Positions 9,576 through 18,097 of a stretch of 64,000 bases of DNA are shown here, in pieces. A program made the translations under genes and the position numbers. The notes beneath the pieces were generated by a model that was not told the DNA's origin, ran no database searches, and saw only the letters and a list, made by a program, of their open reading frames with translations. Numbering within the stretch: position 1 is the stretch's first letter; every line of letters begins with the position of its first letter. Origin of the DNA: Sphaerisporangium rhizosphaerae. Its GTDB lineage: Bacteria > Actinomycetota > Actinomycetes > Streptosporangiales > Streptosporangiaceae. The stretch covers positions 1 to 64,000 of the forward strand of contig NZ_JBHTCG010000006.1 of NCBI RefSeq assembly GCF_042665155.1, in the 5' to 3' direction.

Positions 9576-10676
9576 ATGAAATTCATCCGACAGGGGGCCG
9601 TACTGGCCGCGGTCACGGTCATGACAGCGGCGGTCGCTCCCGTGGCAGCGACCGCCGCGCCAAGCTCGTGCGAGGCGCCGCCACGCAGCAGCGCGGCCTA
9701 CGACGACTTCGTGCTCACGTACACGTCCGAATGCGCCACGAAGAAGAACTACGACCGGACGTTCCAGGACGTCACGGCGTCTGTTCTGGTCGACAAGCGC
9801 AACAGGCTGGCGGTCACGACGTCGACGGCGCTGGCCGGCGCCATCGCGTCGGTCAAGGTGAACGACAAGGAGTTCATCTCCAGCGGCGGCCATGGCGCCG
9901 CTTTCCAGTACGCCTTCCACGCCTGGCAGAAGGGTGAGGCGTCGACCGAGTGCTACAACCCCACGCAGGCCGGCGCTCGCCTGGACGACGTGGGCCAGCC
10001 GCCGCCCTACCACGGTCCCAGCACCAGCGCGCTTTACACCATGGCCAGGTCCGGCGGCTCCATCCGCACGGAGGTGAGGCCCGCGATGTTCGTCACCCTC
10101 GCGGACACGAAACCGGGCTGGGGCGACTGCCGCAGCGCCGACCACCAGGCCAAGCGCGTCCCGTTCACCATGGGCCTGTCGCCGTACTGGCTGCGGACCT
10201 CGATCGAGCTCGCCCCCGATCACGACGTGCCCGAGCTGGAGAACGTCTTCCGCGCCGCCGCCACGATCACCTCGGACGACGAACGACACGACCACTTCGA
10301 CGGCGTCCTCGTCGCCTACCTGCAGCCGGACTTCACCAAGGTCTTCTCCTACAGCCCCGCCACCGGTCGCCTGTCGCCCAAGCCCGTGGACTCTCACACG
10401 AGCAAGGACCCCATGGTCCGTTGTACGGGCGACGGCGACTACTGCCTCGGCATGTACGTCAAGCCCGACGTTCTCGGCGACAAGGCCTACTACTACACGA
10501 TGACCCGCCCGCCCACGGACTACAACGGCCACTTCGGCGAGAACACCATCCAGGTCACCACCCCCAGCGGAGTCATGGACAAGGGAGACAAGGTCAGCTA
10601 CGAAACCTACGTGGTCGTCGGCAACAAGAGCCGCGTCCAACTCACCATGACCCAGCTCCACCGCGCCTTCAGGTAG
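9576..10676 (+). CDS. secreted protein of unknown function
   Basis: 366 residues. A clear signal peptide (MKFIRQG, then a hydrophobic stretch ending near ATAAPSS, residue about 28) leads to a polar mature domain with six scattered cysteines, including GWGDC and CTGDGDYC. I recognise no family. The ATG at 9576 is the only start placing the signal peptide at the N-terminus; its ribosome site is weak. It lies 110 bp after the AraC gene on the same strand, but nothing ties it to either neighbouring cluster. Its 3' end abuts an IS5-type transposase remnant. Confidence 0.75.
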   Translation: MKFIRQGAVLAAVTVMTAAVAPVAATAAPSSCEAPPRSSAAYDDFVLTYTSECATKKNYDRTFQDVTASVLVDKRNRLAVTTSTALAGAIASVKVNDKEFISSGGHGAAFQYAFHAWQKGEASTECYNPTQAGARLDDVGQPPPYHGPSTSALYTMARSGGSIRTEVRPAMFVTLADTKPGWGDCRSADHQAKRVPFTMGLSPYWLRTSIELAPDHDVPELENVFRAAATITSDDERHDHFDGVLVAYLQPDFTKVFSYSPATGRLSPKPVDSHTSKDPMVRCTGDGDYCLGMYVKPDVLGDKAYYYTMTRPPTDYNGHFGENTIQVTTPSGVMDKGDKVSYETYVVVGNKSRVQLTMTQLHRAFR

Positions 10677-10689
10677 TCGGTCCTCGGCC

Positions 10690-10825
10690 ACGGGCTGCCG
10701 GTCCGGAACCGTCCCGTCACCGCCTTGAACCGCCGTCGCAGATATAGAATCGGGCCTCGCTCACCCGACGGCGAGTGAGGCTCGATCAAGGACCGCTCCT
10801 CGTCGGTGAGGTCTCCACGCGCCAT
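10690..10825 (-). pseudogene. IS5-family transposase N-terminal remnant
   Basis: The minus-strand frame starts MARGDLTDEERSLIEPH and continues to RRRFKAVTGRFRTGSPW, matching the first about 45 residues of IS5-type transposases of actinomycetes. The frame then loses similarity at about 10690, apparently by a frameshift after SPW. No catalytic domain and no terminal repeats are visible. A relic of transposition between the polyketide-side genes and argS. Confidence 0.7.
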
Positions 10826-10892
10826 GGCGAAGACCTACCAGGGGCGCTGCCTGGAGCGCGGGCAATCCCGGTGATCTCGACTCAGGACACTC

Positions 10893-12653
10893 CTAGAGCC
10901 GGTCGGGTGCGGCGAGTCCGAGGAGATCGAGGCCGATTCTCAGCGTGTCGCCGGTGAGCCGGCAGAGCATGAGGCGGTTGTCCCTGATCTCGGGACTGGG
11001 CGCCTTCAGCACGGGGCAGGCGTCGAAGAAGGAGGTGAAGGTCTGGGAGAGTTCGAAGAGGTAGGCGCAGAGCCGGTGCGGCTCGTAGGCGTGAGCGACC
11101 TCTTTCAGAGTCAGATCGAGATCGTCGAGCTTGAGCATCAGCGCGCGCTCCGCGGGTTCGAGAACGACTCCCTGATGCACGCGTGCCCGTGCCGTAAGGC
11201 CGGGTCCCGCCTTCCGGAGGATCGAACGGGTCCTGGCATGCGCGTACTGGAGGTAGACACCGGTGTTCCCGTTCAGCGAGACCATGCGGTCCACGTCGAA
11301 GACATAGTCCTTCGCCCTGCTGGTGGCCAGGTCGGCGTACTTGACCGCGCCGATGCCGACGACCGCGGCGATGGTCTCATGGCCGCCGGCCGCGAGGTCG
11401 CGGCTCTTCTCCCGCACCACGAGCCGCGCCCGGTCGACGGCCTCGTCCAGCAGTGAGATGAGCCGGACGGTTTCCCCCGAACGCGTTTTGAAGGGCTTGC
11501 CATCTTTGCCGAGAACGGTGCCGAAGGCGAGGTGGACCGCGTCGACCTCGTCGTTCAGCCAGCCGATGCGCTTGGCGGTTTCGAAGACCATACGGAAGTG
11601 CAACGCCTGGCGGGCATCGACGACATAGAGGATCCGATGCGCGGCGAGGGTGCCGACGCGGTGGCGGATGGCGGCCAGGTCGGTGGCGGCGTAGCCGAAC
11701 CCGCCGTCTCTCTTGCGGATGATGAGCGGCAGCGGCTCGCCGTTCTGGCCCACGATGTCGTCGAAGAAAACGCAGAGGGCGCCGTCACTGACCACGGCGA
11801 CGCCCGACTTCTCCAGCTCGTTCGCGACCTCGGCGAGTAAGGGGTTGTAGAAGCTCTCCCCGACGGCGTCCTCATCGGTGAGCAGTACGCCGAGCTTGTC
11901 GTACACCTCGTTGAAGTACAGCTTGGACTCGGTGACGATCTCCTGCCAGGACCGAAGCGTCTCGGCGTCTCCGGCCTGGAGCGCGACGACCCGGGTTCGG
12001 GCCCGTTCGGCGAACTCCTCGTCGGAGTCGAACTTGACCCGGGAGTCCTTGTAGAGCTGGTTGAGCCCCGAAAGGGAGCTCGCGGCGGAATTCTTCTCCC
12101 GCCGCCATTCCCCGCCGGATTCGGTGAGGTACTGGATCAGCATCCCGAACTGGGTTCCCCAGTCGCCCAGGTGGTTCTGCCGGACCACGTCCTCGCCCAG
12201 AAAGCCCAGGATCCGCGCGATCGAGTCACCGATGATGGTCGACCGCAGATGGCCGACGTGCATCTCTTTGGCGATGTTGGGTTGGGAGTAGTCGATGACG
12301 GTGGTGCCGTCGAGCGAGCGGGGGAGCCCCAGGCGATCGTCGGCGAGCCGGGCTTCGACCTGTCCCAGCAGCGCGGAGTCGGTCAAGCCGAGGTTCAGGA
12401 AGCCAGGTCCTGACACCTCGCAGGAGGCGATGAGATCGGCTCCTTCAAGGGACGCGACGACCTTCTCCGCGACTTCACGCGGGTGGGTGCGCAGCTTCTT
12501 GGCGACCGCGAGCAGCCCGTTGGCCTGCAGGTCCGCCCGGTCGGAGCGGCGCACCTGAGGATCGGCCCCCGCGTGTTCCGCGGGAAGGGCGCGGTCCATC
12601 GCGGAGAGCAACCGTGATGTGATCTGGACGGCGAGTGGAACAACCGGAGCCAT
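10893..12653 (-). CDS. argS: arginyl-tRNA synthetase
   Basis: 586 residues, normal for a bacterial class I ArgRS: N-terminal additional domain (1 to about 115), catalytic core with the HIGH-type motif HVGH (AKEMHVGHLRST, near 139), the GTVLGKDGKPFKTR segment that stands in for KMSKS in many ArgRS, and a C-terminal DALR anticodon domain. It charges tRNA-Arg in the cytoplasm. AAAGGAAG precedes the ATG. It lies downstream of the SARP gene on the same strand and not among typical housekeeping neighbours. A second synthetase inside a biosynthetic cluster is a known self-resistance device (for example IleRS with mupirocin). That role, or aminoacyl-tRNA supply, is inference; it could also be the only copy in the genome. 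Confidence 0.95.
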   Translation of the reverse strand: MAPVVPLAVQITSRLLSAMDRALPAEHAGADPQVRRSDRADLQANGLLAVAKKLRTHPREVAEKVVASLEGADLIASCEVSGPGFLNLGLTDSALLGQVEARLADDRLGLPRSLDGTTVIDYSQPNIAKEMHVGHLRSTIIGDSIARILGFLGEDVVRQNHLGDWGTQFGMLIQYLTESGGEWRREKNSAASSLSGLNQLYKDSRVKFDSDEEFAERARTRVVALQAGDAETLRSWQEIVTESKLYFNEVYDKLGVLLTDEDAVGESFYNPLLAEVANELEKSGVAVVSDGALCVFFDDIVGQNGEPLPLIIRKRDGGFGYAATDLAAIRHRVGTLAAHRILYVVDARQALHFRMVFETAKRIGWLNDEVDAVHLAFGTVLGKDGKPFKTRSGETVRLISLLDEAVDRARLVVREKSRDLAAGGHETIAAVVGIGAVKYADLATSRAKDYVFDVDRMVSLNGNTGVYLQYAHARTRSILRKAGPGLTARARVHQGVVLEPAERALMLKLDDLDLTLKEVAHAYEPHRLCAYLFELSQTFTSFFDACPVLKAPSPEIRDNRLMLCRLTGDTLRIGLDLLGLAAPDRL

Positions 12654-12769
12654 GTCTTCCTTTCAGCAGAATTTCGGGACGGTCGGACTGTGCTGGCCGG
12701 CGGTATGTCCGGGGGAATCCTCGTCACCGTCCCACGACGTTCGAACGGCCGCGTGGCACGGCGCACCAC

Positions 12770-15700
12770 TCACGACACGCCCCTGCAGTCGTCCAGGTAC
12801 GCCAATGCCCTTTCGGCAGCGCCGCTGATCATCTGTTCCAGATCATCGGTGTCGCACCGGGCTTGCGGCGAAGCCGTGTCGTACGACGCCTCCCATAGCG
12901 AACACTCGTGGGAGGTGAAGGGCCAGGGCGGATATCCGGCGCGAACTCGGCACGACGCGACGCTCACGACGATGTCACGGGCCCCGGGGTCGTGCTCCTG
13001 AACGGCGATCGCCGCGACGATATGAAGGGCTCGAAGCGCCGTCGCCAGGTCTTTGCGCGTCATTGCGGCACGAATGGCCTGAGCGGCGGCCAGCCGGGCG
13101 TCATCCACGCGACCGAGTGCTCGATGGATATGCGCTTCCAGCTCGTCGAGCTGAGGCGCCAGGCAGGACCGCCGCACTTCGTCGCAGAGCGTTCTTGCTT
13201 CGTCCAGGGGCGCGACCGCCCGCGTTGCCGCACCTCGGAGCACAAGCGCCCAGGCCTTGGACAACAGGGTGTGGATCGCGGCGTCGGGGCCGAGCTCCGT
13301 ACGGAGCGCGAGGACCCGATCCGCGGACTTCACCGCTTCGTCGAGCCGGCCCGCGCGAAGGTCGATCAGGGGTTGCCGACTGAGGCAGGCGGTACGCGAC
13401 TCGGCGTCGGCCCCAGCGACTTCGTAGGCCTTCCTGAGTGCCGTGTCGGCTTCGGCAGCCCGATCACGCCATGCGGCGGTAGACGCCTCGACCACACGGG
13501 CGGCCACGATTCGGGACGGGTCACCGGCGTCCTCCGCGGCGACGACGGCGGCGTGCGCTCGCCGCATCGCGTCGCTGTCGAGAAGCGCGTCGGCGATGGC
13601 CGCCAGGTCGATCATGATGTCCGCTCTTCGCCGTTCACCCTCTCTGTCGCCGAGATCTGTGAGGCTCAGAGCCTTGGCGAGATGGGCTCGGGCCGAAGGG
13701 AACCGGCCTGCGACATAGGCCAGCCTTCCCGCCCAGTGATGCAACTTCGCGCGTAGATGGGGATGCAGGCTGCTCTCGTGGGACAGCGCGCACTTCGTCC
13801 AGTGCCGCAGCAGCTGTGTACGGCCGGATCCGCGATCCCACAACGGACGAGCGGCCGTGAGCAGCTCGACCGCGCGAACGACTGCGGCCCCGGATGTCCC
13901 CTCACGAAATCCCCACTCAAGTGCGGCGACGATCTCGGCGAGCTCGGGGTGAAGGGCCGAGGCGTCAGCGTGTTCCTCTGCCGACTTCGCGAGGTCCGAG
14001 AAGTAGGCGAGATGCCGATCTCTTGTCACCCCGTATTCGGTGGCGCCCAGTTCCGTGCGGCAGAAGTCACGGATCGGGGTCAGGATCCGATAGCGATAGT
14101 CGTGACCGCGGACGGGCTGGACCAGTGAGCCGTCGACCAGGTTGGCCAGAGCCAGAACCACCTGCCCGCTCATGACAGGGCCGTGGGCGCTGAGCTGTTC
14201 GGCCGCCTCAAGGGTGAAGCTTCCTGAGAACGCGGACAACTGCGCGAGGACCAGCATGTCCGTCCGGCCGAGGAGATCGAGACTCCAGCGAATGGTCGCA
14301 CCCAGGGCCAGTTGATGGGGCAGGCCAGGGGCCAAGCGTTCGCCCAACGCTCCGGGGTGTTCGAGACGTGTACGCAATGCCGCGATCGGTATCGACCGCA
14401 ACCTGGCCACCGCCAATTCGATGGCGAGGGGCAGTCCGTCGAGCTTCCGGCACACCTCGGCCACATCGCCGAGATCGTCCGAGAGGTCGAGCAGCGGGAA
14501 CTGCTCACCGGCACGGGTGAGAAAAAGGTCGACCGCCCCGTGGCCACACATATCTGTATCGTGTGCTCCCGCGGAGGGCAGTGAAAGCGGAGAAACCTCC
14601 CACACCGTTTCGCCGGGGAGCCCGAGAGATCGACGCGACGTGATGACGAAACGAACTCCGTCGCATGATCGGCGCACCTCGTCGGTCCAGGAGGCGATGA
14701 CGCCCGCCACATGCTCCGCGTTGTCGAGCACGATCAGCAGTTGCCTGCCCTGCAGCGCGGTGATGAGATCCGCCGCGGAACCGTCAGGATCACCCAGAGG
14801 CCCGAGCCTGCGCCGAATGGCGTCCGTCACCGCGTCGAGTCGCGCGGTGCCGTCCTCCCCCAGGGCGTGCCTCGACGACAGAGCGCCGAGTTCGATGACC
14901 GCGACACCGTCGCGATGGGCGTCCTGAGCCCTGGCGGCCACCTCCAGGGCCAAGCTCGTCTTTCCCACCCCACCCGGGCCGGTGAGCGTCACCAGCCGGC
15001 GCTCTCTCACGAGTTCGGTGACCTGCCGCAGTTCGTCCGCACGCCCGATCAGGGGGCCGGCGGCAGCTCGTCGCCCTCGCCAACGCGATCCAGGGGATGC
15101 CACGATCGGACGCTGCGTGAGAGCTTCCATGTTCGCGCAACGAAGCTCTTCACCAGGATCGGCGCCGAGTTCGTCACCGAGCCTGCGCCGGATCTGTTCG
15201 AAGACCACCAGCGCTTCGGCTTGCCTTCCCGCATGGTTGTAGACGCGCATCAGAGCGGCGTGGAGCGGTTCGCTCAATGGGTAGTGGCGAGCCAGGCCTT
15301 CGAGGCCTGTGACCAACTCGGCGTGATCATAGCGGTCGGGTACTCGGGCCGCGACGACCATTGCCGTGATCAGTTCCTGCTCGACGGCCGCGAGATTCGC
15401 ATCCGTCCTCGGATAGTCGCTCAGGTCCTCCAACGGAAGCCCATGGAACATGGTGAGCGCCTCGGCGGGCACCGCCCCCGATCCCTCGTGCTTCGCCGTG
15501 GACAACAGGAAACGGAACCGGAGCAGGTCGAGGCTGTCCTCGTCCAGCATCAGGGAATAGCCGCCGTGCACCCTCCTGAGCATGCTGTCGGCGGTGGTTC
15601 CCGAGAGACGCTCCGGCTGCAGGAGGCCACGGAGTCTCTTGACATAGGTCTGAATCGTGTTGACCGCCGTCGGTGGCGGGGATTCCCCCCAGAGAAGAGA

Positions 15701-15844
15701 GGAGATCTCACTCGTGCTGACCCGGCCGCACGGGTTCAGTAACAGCGCCCCCAGGACCACCCGCTGCTTGGGCGGCCCCAGGGCGAGTTCGCACTCCTCC
15801 CTCCACGCGCGCAATGGACCGAGCACCTGAAACCGCACCCCCAT
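12770..15844 (-). CDS. AfsR/SARP-type regulator with NB-ARC and C-terminal helical repeats
   Basis: 1024 residues. OmpR-like winged-helix DNA-binding domain (about 1-95, starting VRFQVLGPLRAW), bacterial transcriptional activation domain (about 100-245), NB-ARC ATPase with Walker A GPGGVGKTS (about 290) and IVLDNAEH Walker B, then a long TPR-like helical half. Members activate antibiotic clusters by binding heptad direct repeats with 11-bp periodicity next to the -35 region. Exactly such repeats lie upstream of the precursor peptide at 26163-26191, so this is its likely activator. The start ATG at 15844 has only a weak G-rich site and comes 15 nt after the stop of a 24-residue ORF with a strong ribosome site, suggesting translational coupling. 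Confidence 0.92.
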   Translation of the reverse strand: MGVRFQVLGPLRAWREECELALGPPKQRVVLGALLLNPCGRVSTSEISSLLWGESPPPTAVNTIQTYVKRLRGLLQPERLSGTTADSMLRRVHGGYSLMLDEDSLDLLRFRFLLSTAKHEGSGAVPAEALTMFHGLPLEDLSDYPRTDANLAAVEQELITAMVVAARVPDRYDHAELVTGLEGLARHYPLSEPLHAALMRVYNHAGRQAEALVVFEQIRRRLGDELGADPGEELRCANMEALTQRPIVASPGSRWRGRRAAAGPLIGRADELRQVTELVRERRLVTLTGPGGVGKTSLALEVAARAQDAHRDGVAVIELGALSSRHALGEDGTARLDAVTDAIRRRLGPLGDPDGSAADLITALQGRQLLIVLDNAEHVAGVIASWTDEVRRSCDGVRFVITSRRSLGLPGETVWEVSPLSLPSAGAHDTDMCGHGAVDLFLTRAGEQFPLLDLSDDLGDVAEVCRKLDGLPLAIELAVARLRSIPIAALRTRLEHPGALGERLAPGLPHQLALGATIRWSLDLLGRTDMLVLAQLSAFSGSFTLEAAEQLSAHGPVMSGQVVLALANLVDGSLVQPVRGHDYRYRILTPIRDFCRTELGATEYGVTRDRHLAYFSDLAKSAEEHADASALHPELAEIVAALEWGFREGTSGAAVVRAVELLTAARPLWDRGSGRTQLLRHWTKCALSHESSLHPHLRAKLHHWAGRLAYVAGRFPSARAHLAKALSLTDLGDREGERRRADIMIDLAAIADALLDSDAMRRAHAAVVAAEDAGDPSRIVAARVVEASTAAWRDRAAEADTALRKAYEVAGADAESRTACLSRQPLIDLRAGRLDEAVKSADRVLALRTELGPDAAIHTLLSKAWALVLRGAATRAVAPLDEARTLCDEVRRSCLAPQLDELEAHIHRALGRVDDARLAAAQAIRAAMTRKDLATALRALHIVAAIAVQEHDPGARDIVVSVASCRVRAGYPPWPFTSHECSLWEASYDTASPQARCDTDDLEQMISGAAERALAYLDDCRGVS

Positions 15845-15859
15845 GCGACAGACCCCGTC

Positions 15860-15934
15860 TCAGGCGGCGGGATCTGGCGAGGCGATGAAGGCACCAAGGG
15901 CATCGATCGCTAGCAGGCCGATGGTGGGGCGCAT
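15860..15934 (-). CDS. 24-residue leader ORF upstream of the SARP gene
   Basis: An ATG preceded by AAGGAG at good spacing opens a 24-codon frame beginning MRPTIGLLAIDALG and ending in SPDPAA, with the TGA 15 nt before the SARP start. The peptide is hydrophobic with an Asp in the middle. It could couple or attenuate translation of the SARP gene, act as a small signalling peptide, or be an extra precursor. No family is recognised. The ribosome site and placement are the only support. Confidence 0.45.
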   Translation of the reverse strand: MRPTIGLLAIDALGAFIASPDPAA

Positions 15935-16198
15935 GCTGCTCCTTGCGGTTGGAAACTGAAGAGTCGGCGCTGAGACGCTTGTCGGCATACAGAGGCCACC
16001 CGGAAGGCGGTCGGGCCCTCTTCGCTCGATCGCGTCGGCGCGATCAGACATGGAGCGTAGGAGGCGGACACGACCGGCGGCTATCCAGATGGCGTCCCAC
16101 AAGGTTCGTCTCTCGGACAACGCGCGGTCCGAGCCTGAACGCCCGCGTGCGAGAGACGGCCGGGGGCAGGTCGTCGGGGCGGCGAAGGCCGTGGCCGG
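15935..16198. other. gap between the S9 peptidase and the SARP leader ORF
   Basis: 264 bases with no gene. It contains a hairpin of perfect 7-bp arms GATCGCG/CGCGATC with a 4-nt loop at 16028-16045, without a T-run, possibly a weak terminator of the peptide operon. The promoter for the SARP gene should lie between this and 15935, but no clear -10/-35 is visible. Confidence 0.45.
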
Positions 16199-18097
16199 CT
16201 AGGAGACCAGGGCGCCGTCGCTCTCGGGCCCTGGTTCCTCGGCGGCCCCACCAAGGTGTTCGGCGAGGAATTCCTCTACAGAGGTGAGCAGGTGCATCCA
16301 GTTGGCCCGGGATCTGAAGAAGTGCCCCTCCTCGGGATAGAGCAAGTACCGATGCGGAACGCCCCGCTCTCTGAGGGCGTTCACTATCGCCTCGCTCTCC
16401 TCGCGCCGGACCCGGATGTCCTTCCCGCCATGGACGATGAGCAGCGGAATCTCGATGTCGTCGATCCTGGAGAGCGGCGAGCGTTCCCAGCAGAACTCGG
16501 GTTCGGTCTCCGGATCCCCGACTCTCTTCGTCATCAACGTCCGTGCGGCCGTCCAGTGCGCGGGGATCGACGAGATCACCGTGGCGAGGTTCGCGGGCCC
16601 GCACAGGTCGACGGCGCATCGGAACAGGTCAGGTGTGAACGCCGCGCCGACCAGGGCGGCATAGCCGCCGTACGAGGCGCCCATGATCGCGATGTTCTCC
16701 GGGTCCGCCCAGCCCTGTGCGGTGACGTGACCGACGGCGTCGACCAGGTCCTGGTGCATGAGCCCGGCCCACTCCCGGTCACCCGCGTTGAGGAACGCCT
16801 TTCCGTAACCGGTGGATCCGCGGAAGTTGACCTGCAGGCAGAGGTATCCGCGGTCGGCCAGCAGTTGGACCAGGCCGTCGTATCGCCAGGTGTCCCTCTC
16901 CCACGGACCGCCATGCACGAGAAGCACCGTGGGCAGCCCCTTCCGTGCGACGGCCGGCGGGAAGGTCACGTAGCCATGGATGGACAGACCGTCACGGGAG
17001 GAGAACTCGATCGGCTCCGGCGTCGCCAGATCGAACGCGGAGAGCTCCGGGCGCTGGGGGATGCGATGGAGGATGCTTCCGGTCACCCGGTCGAGGATCC
17101 GGTACTCGGGGGACCGGTCGGCCCTGCTGACGGCGCCCAGCCAGAGCCGGTCGTCATCGCTGCTCCCCAGGAAGGTGAGCTCGGCCTCCGGATCCGGGCA
17201 GAGCCTGTGCGCGTCCAGAGCGGCATCTTCGTCCAGGACCACGGTCTGCTTGCGCGCGCGGGAGAGCGCCGCCGCCCTGGGCCGTCCCGTGACCGGGTCG
17301 AACCAGACCGAGCAGACGTCCGCGTCCGGGGCCTCGGCGAGGATCTCGGCGATCTCTCCGGTACGCGTGTCCAGTTCGACCAGCCGGGTCGTCTGCGCGC
17401 CCGCGGACGTCAGCAGGTAGAAGTAGCGACCGCCCTGCGACGAACGGGCGAGGCTCGTCGTGGCGGCATCCTCGTGACCGACGGAGAAGACCACCGGCCA
17501 GGTGTCCCCTGCGCGGGCGCACACGTCGATGCCGCCGTCTCCGCGCATGAGGAGACCGCCCTCCGCTTCCAGGGACGCGTGGTCGATGATCCATCGGAAG
17601 AAACCCGGGTTCGGCCGCACGGACAGTCTTGCCCCGGTGCTGATCTCGCGGCGTTCGAGATGACCACCCACGCTGGCGAGCAGAAGCTCCGGTCGCCGTC
17701 CGGAGACGGCCAGGAGCCGCGCGGAGACTCCCGGCGGCGTCAGATCGTGTATCGCGGTCCCACGGATGGCGACGGCCGACAGTACCGTCCTCTCATCCCC
17801 GTGAGGGTCACGGGTCACCAGCAGGTGCGCGTCATCCGACGCCCACTTCACATCTTCGACGCCTCCTGGCAGGGCGGTGAGCCAGGTGCCCTCGCCGCCC
17901 GCCGTCAGGTTCTCGAGGGTCGCCGTCCGGACCTGCCAGTGGGTGTTCCGGCGTTCCAGCCACGCCAGCGACCGTCCATCCGGTGAGAGTGCCAGGCTTG
18001 TTCTGGTCTCCTGCCCGAACAACACTCTGCGGGGGATCGACGCACCGGCGGCGGCCGGATCACGTCGCCGCGGAGTCGAGTGGGTGCCTGACGTCAT
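16199..18097 (-). CDS. S9 family peptidase (prolyl oligopeptidase type)
   Basis: 632 residues. An N-terminal beta-propeller (about 25-370) is followed by an alpha/beta hydrolase domain with nucleophile Ser475 in GASYGGYA, Asp in HGGKDIRV and His in EEGHFF. No signal peptide, so cytoplasmic. The ATG at 18097 is set by AGGAGA seven bases upstream; it overlaps the preceding ABC gene by 38 bp, showing operon coupling. S9 enzymes cleave short peptides. In this context it may remove the leader, trim the core peptide or degrade the product for immunity. An S9 enzyme at the end of a RiPP operon is a known arrangement; the exact role is inference. Confidence 0.92.
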   Translation of the reverse strand: MTSGTHSTPRRRDPAAAGASIPRRVLFGQETRTSLALSPDGRSLAWLERRNTHWQVRTATLENLTAGGEGTWLTALPGGVEDVKWASDDAHLLVTRDPHGDERTVLSAVAIRGTAIHDLTPPGVSARLLAVSGRRPELLLASVGGHLERREISTGARLSVRPNPGFFRWIIDHASLEAEGGLLMRGDGGIDVCARAGDTWPVVFSVGHEDAATTSLARSSQGGRYFYLLTSAGAQTTRLVELDTRTGEIAEILAEAPDADVCSVWFDPVTGRPRAAALSRARKQTVVLDEDAALDAHRLCPDPEAELTFLGSSDDDRLWLGAVSRADRSPEYRILDRVTGSILHRIPQRPELSAFDLATPEPIEFSSRDGLSIHGYVTFPPAVARKGLPTVLLVHGGPWERDTWRYDGLVQLLADRGYLCLQVNFRGSTGYGKAFLNAGDREWAGLMHQDLVDAVGHVTAQGWADPENIAIMGASYGGYAALVGAAFTPDLFRCAVDLCGPANLATVISSIPAHWTAARTLMTKRVGDPETEPEFCWERSPLSRIDDIEIPLLIVHGGKDIRVRREESEAIVNALRERGVPHRYLLYPEEGHFFRSRANWMHLLTSVEEFLAEHLGGAAEEPGPESDGALVS

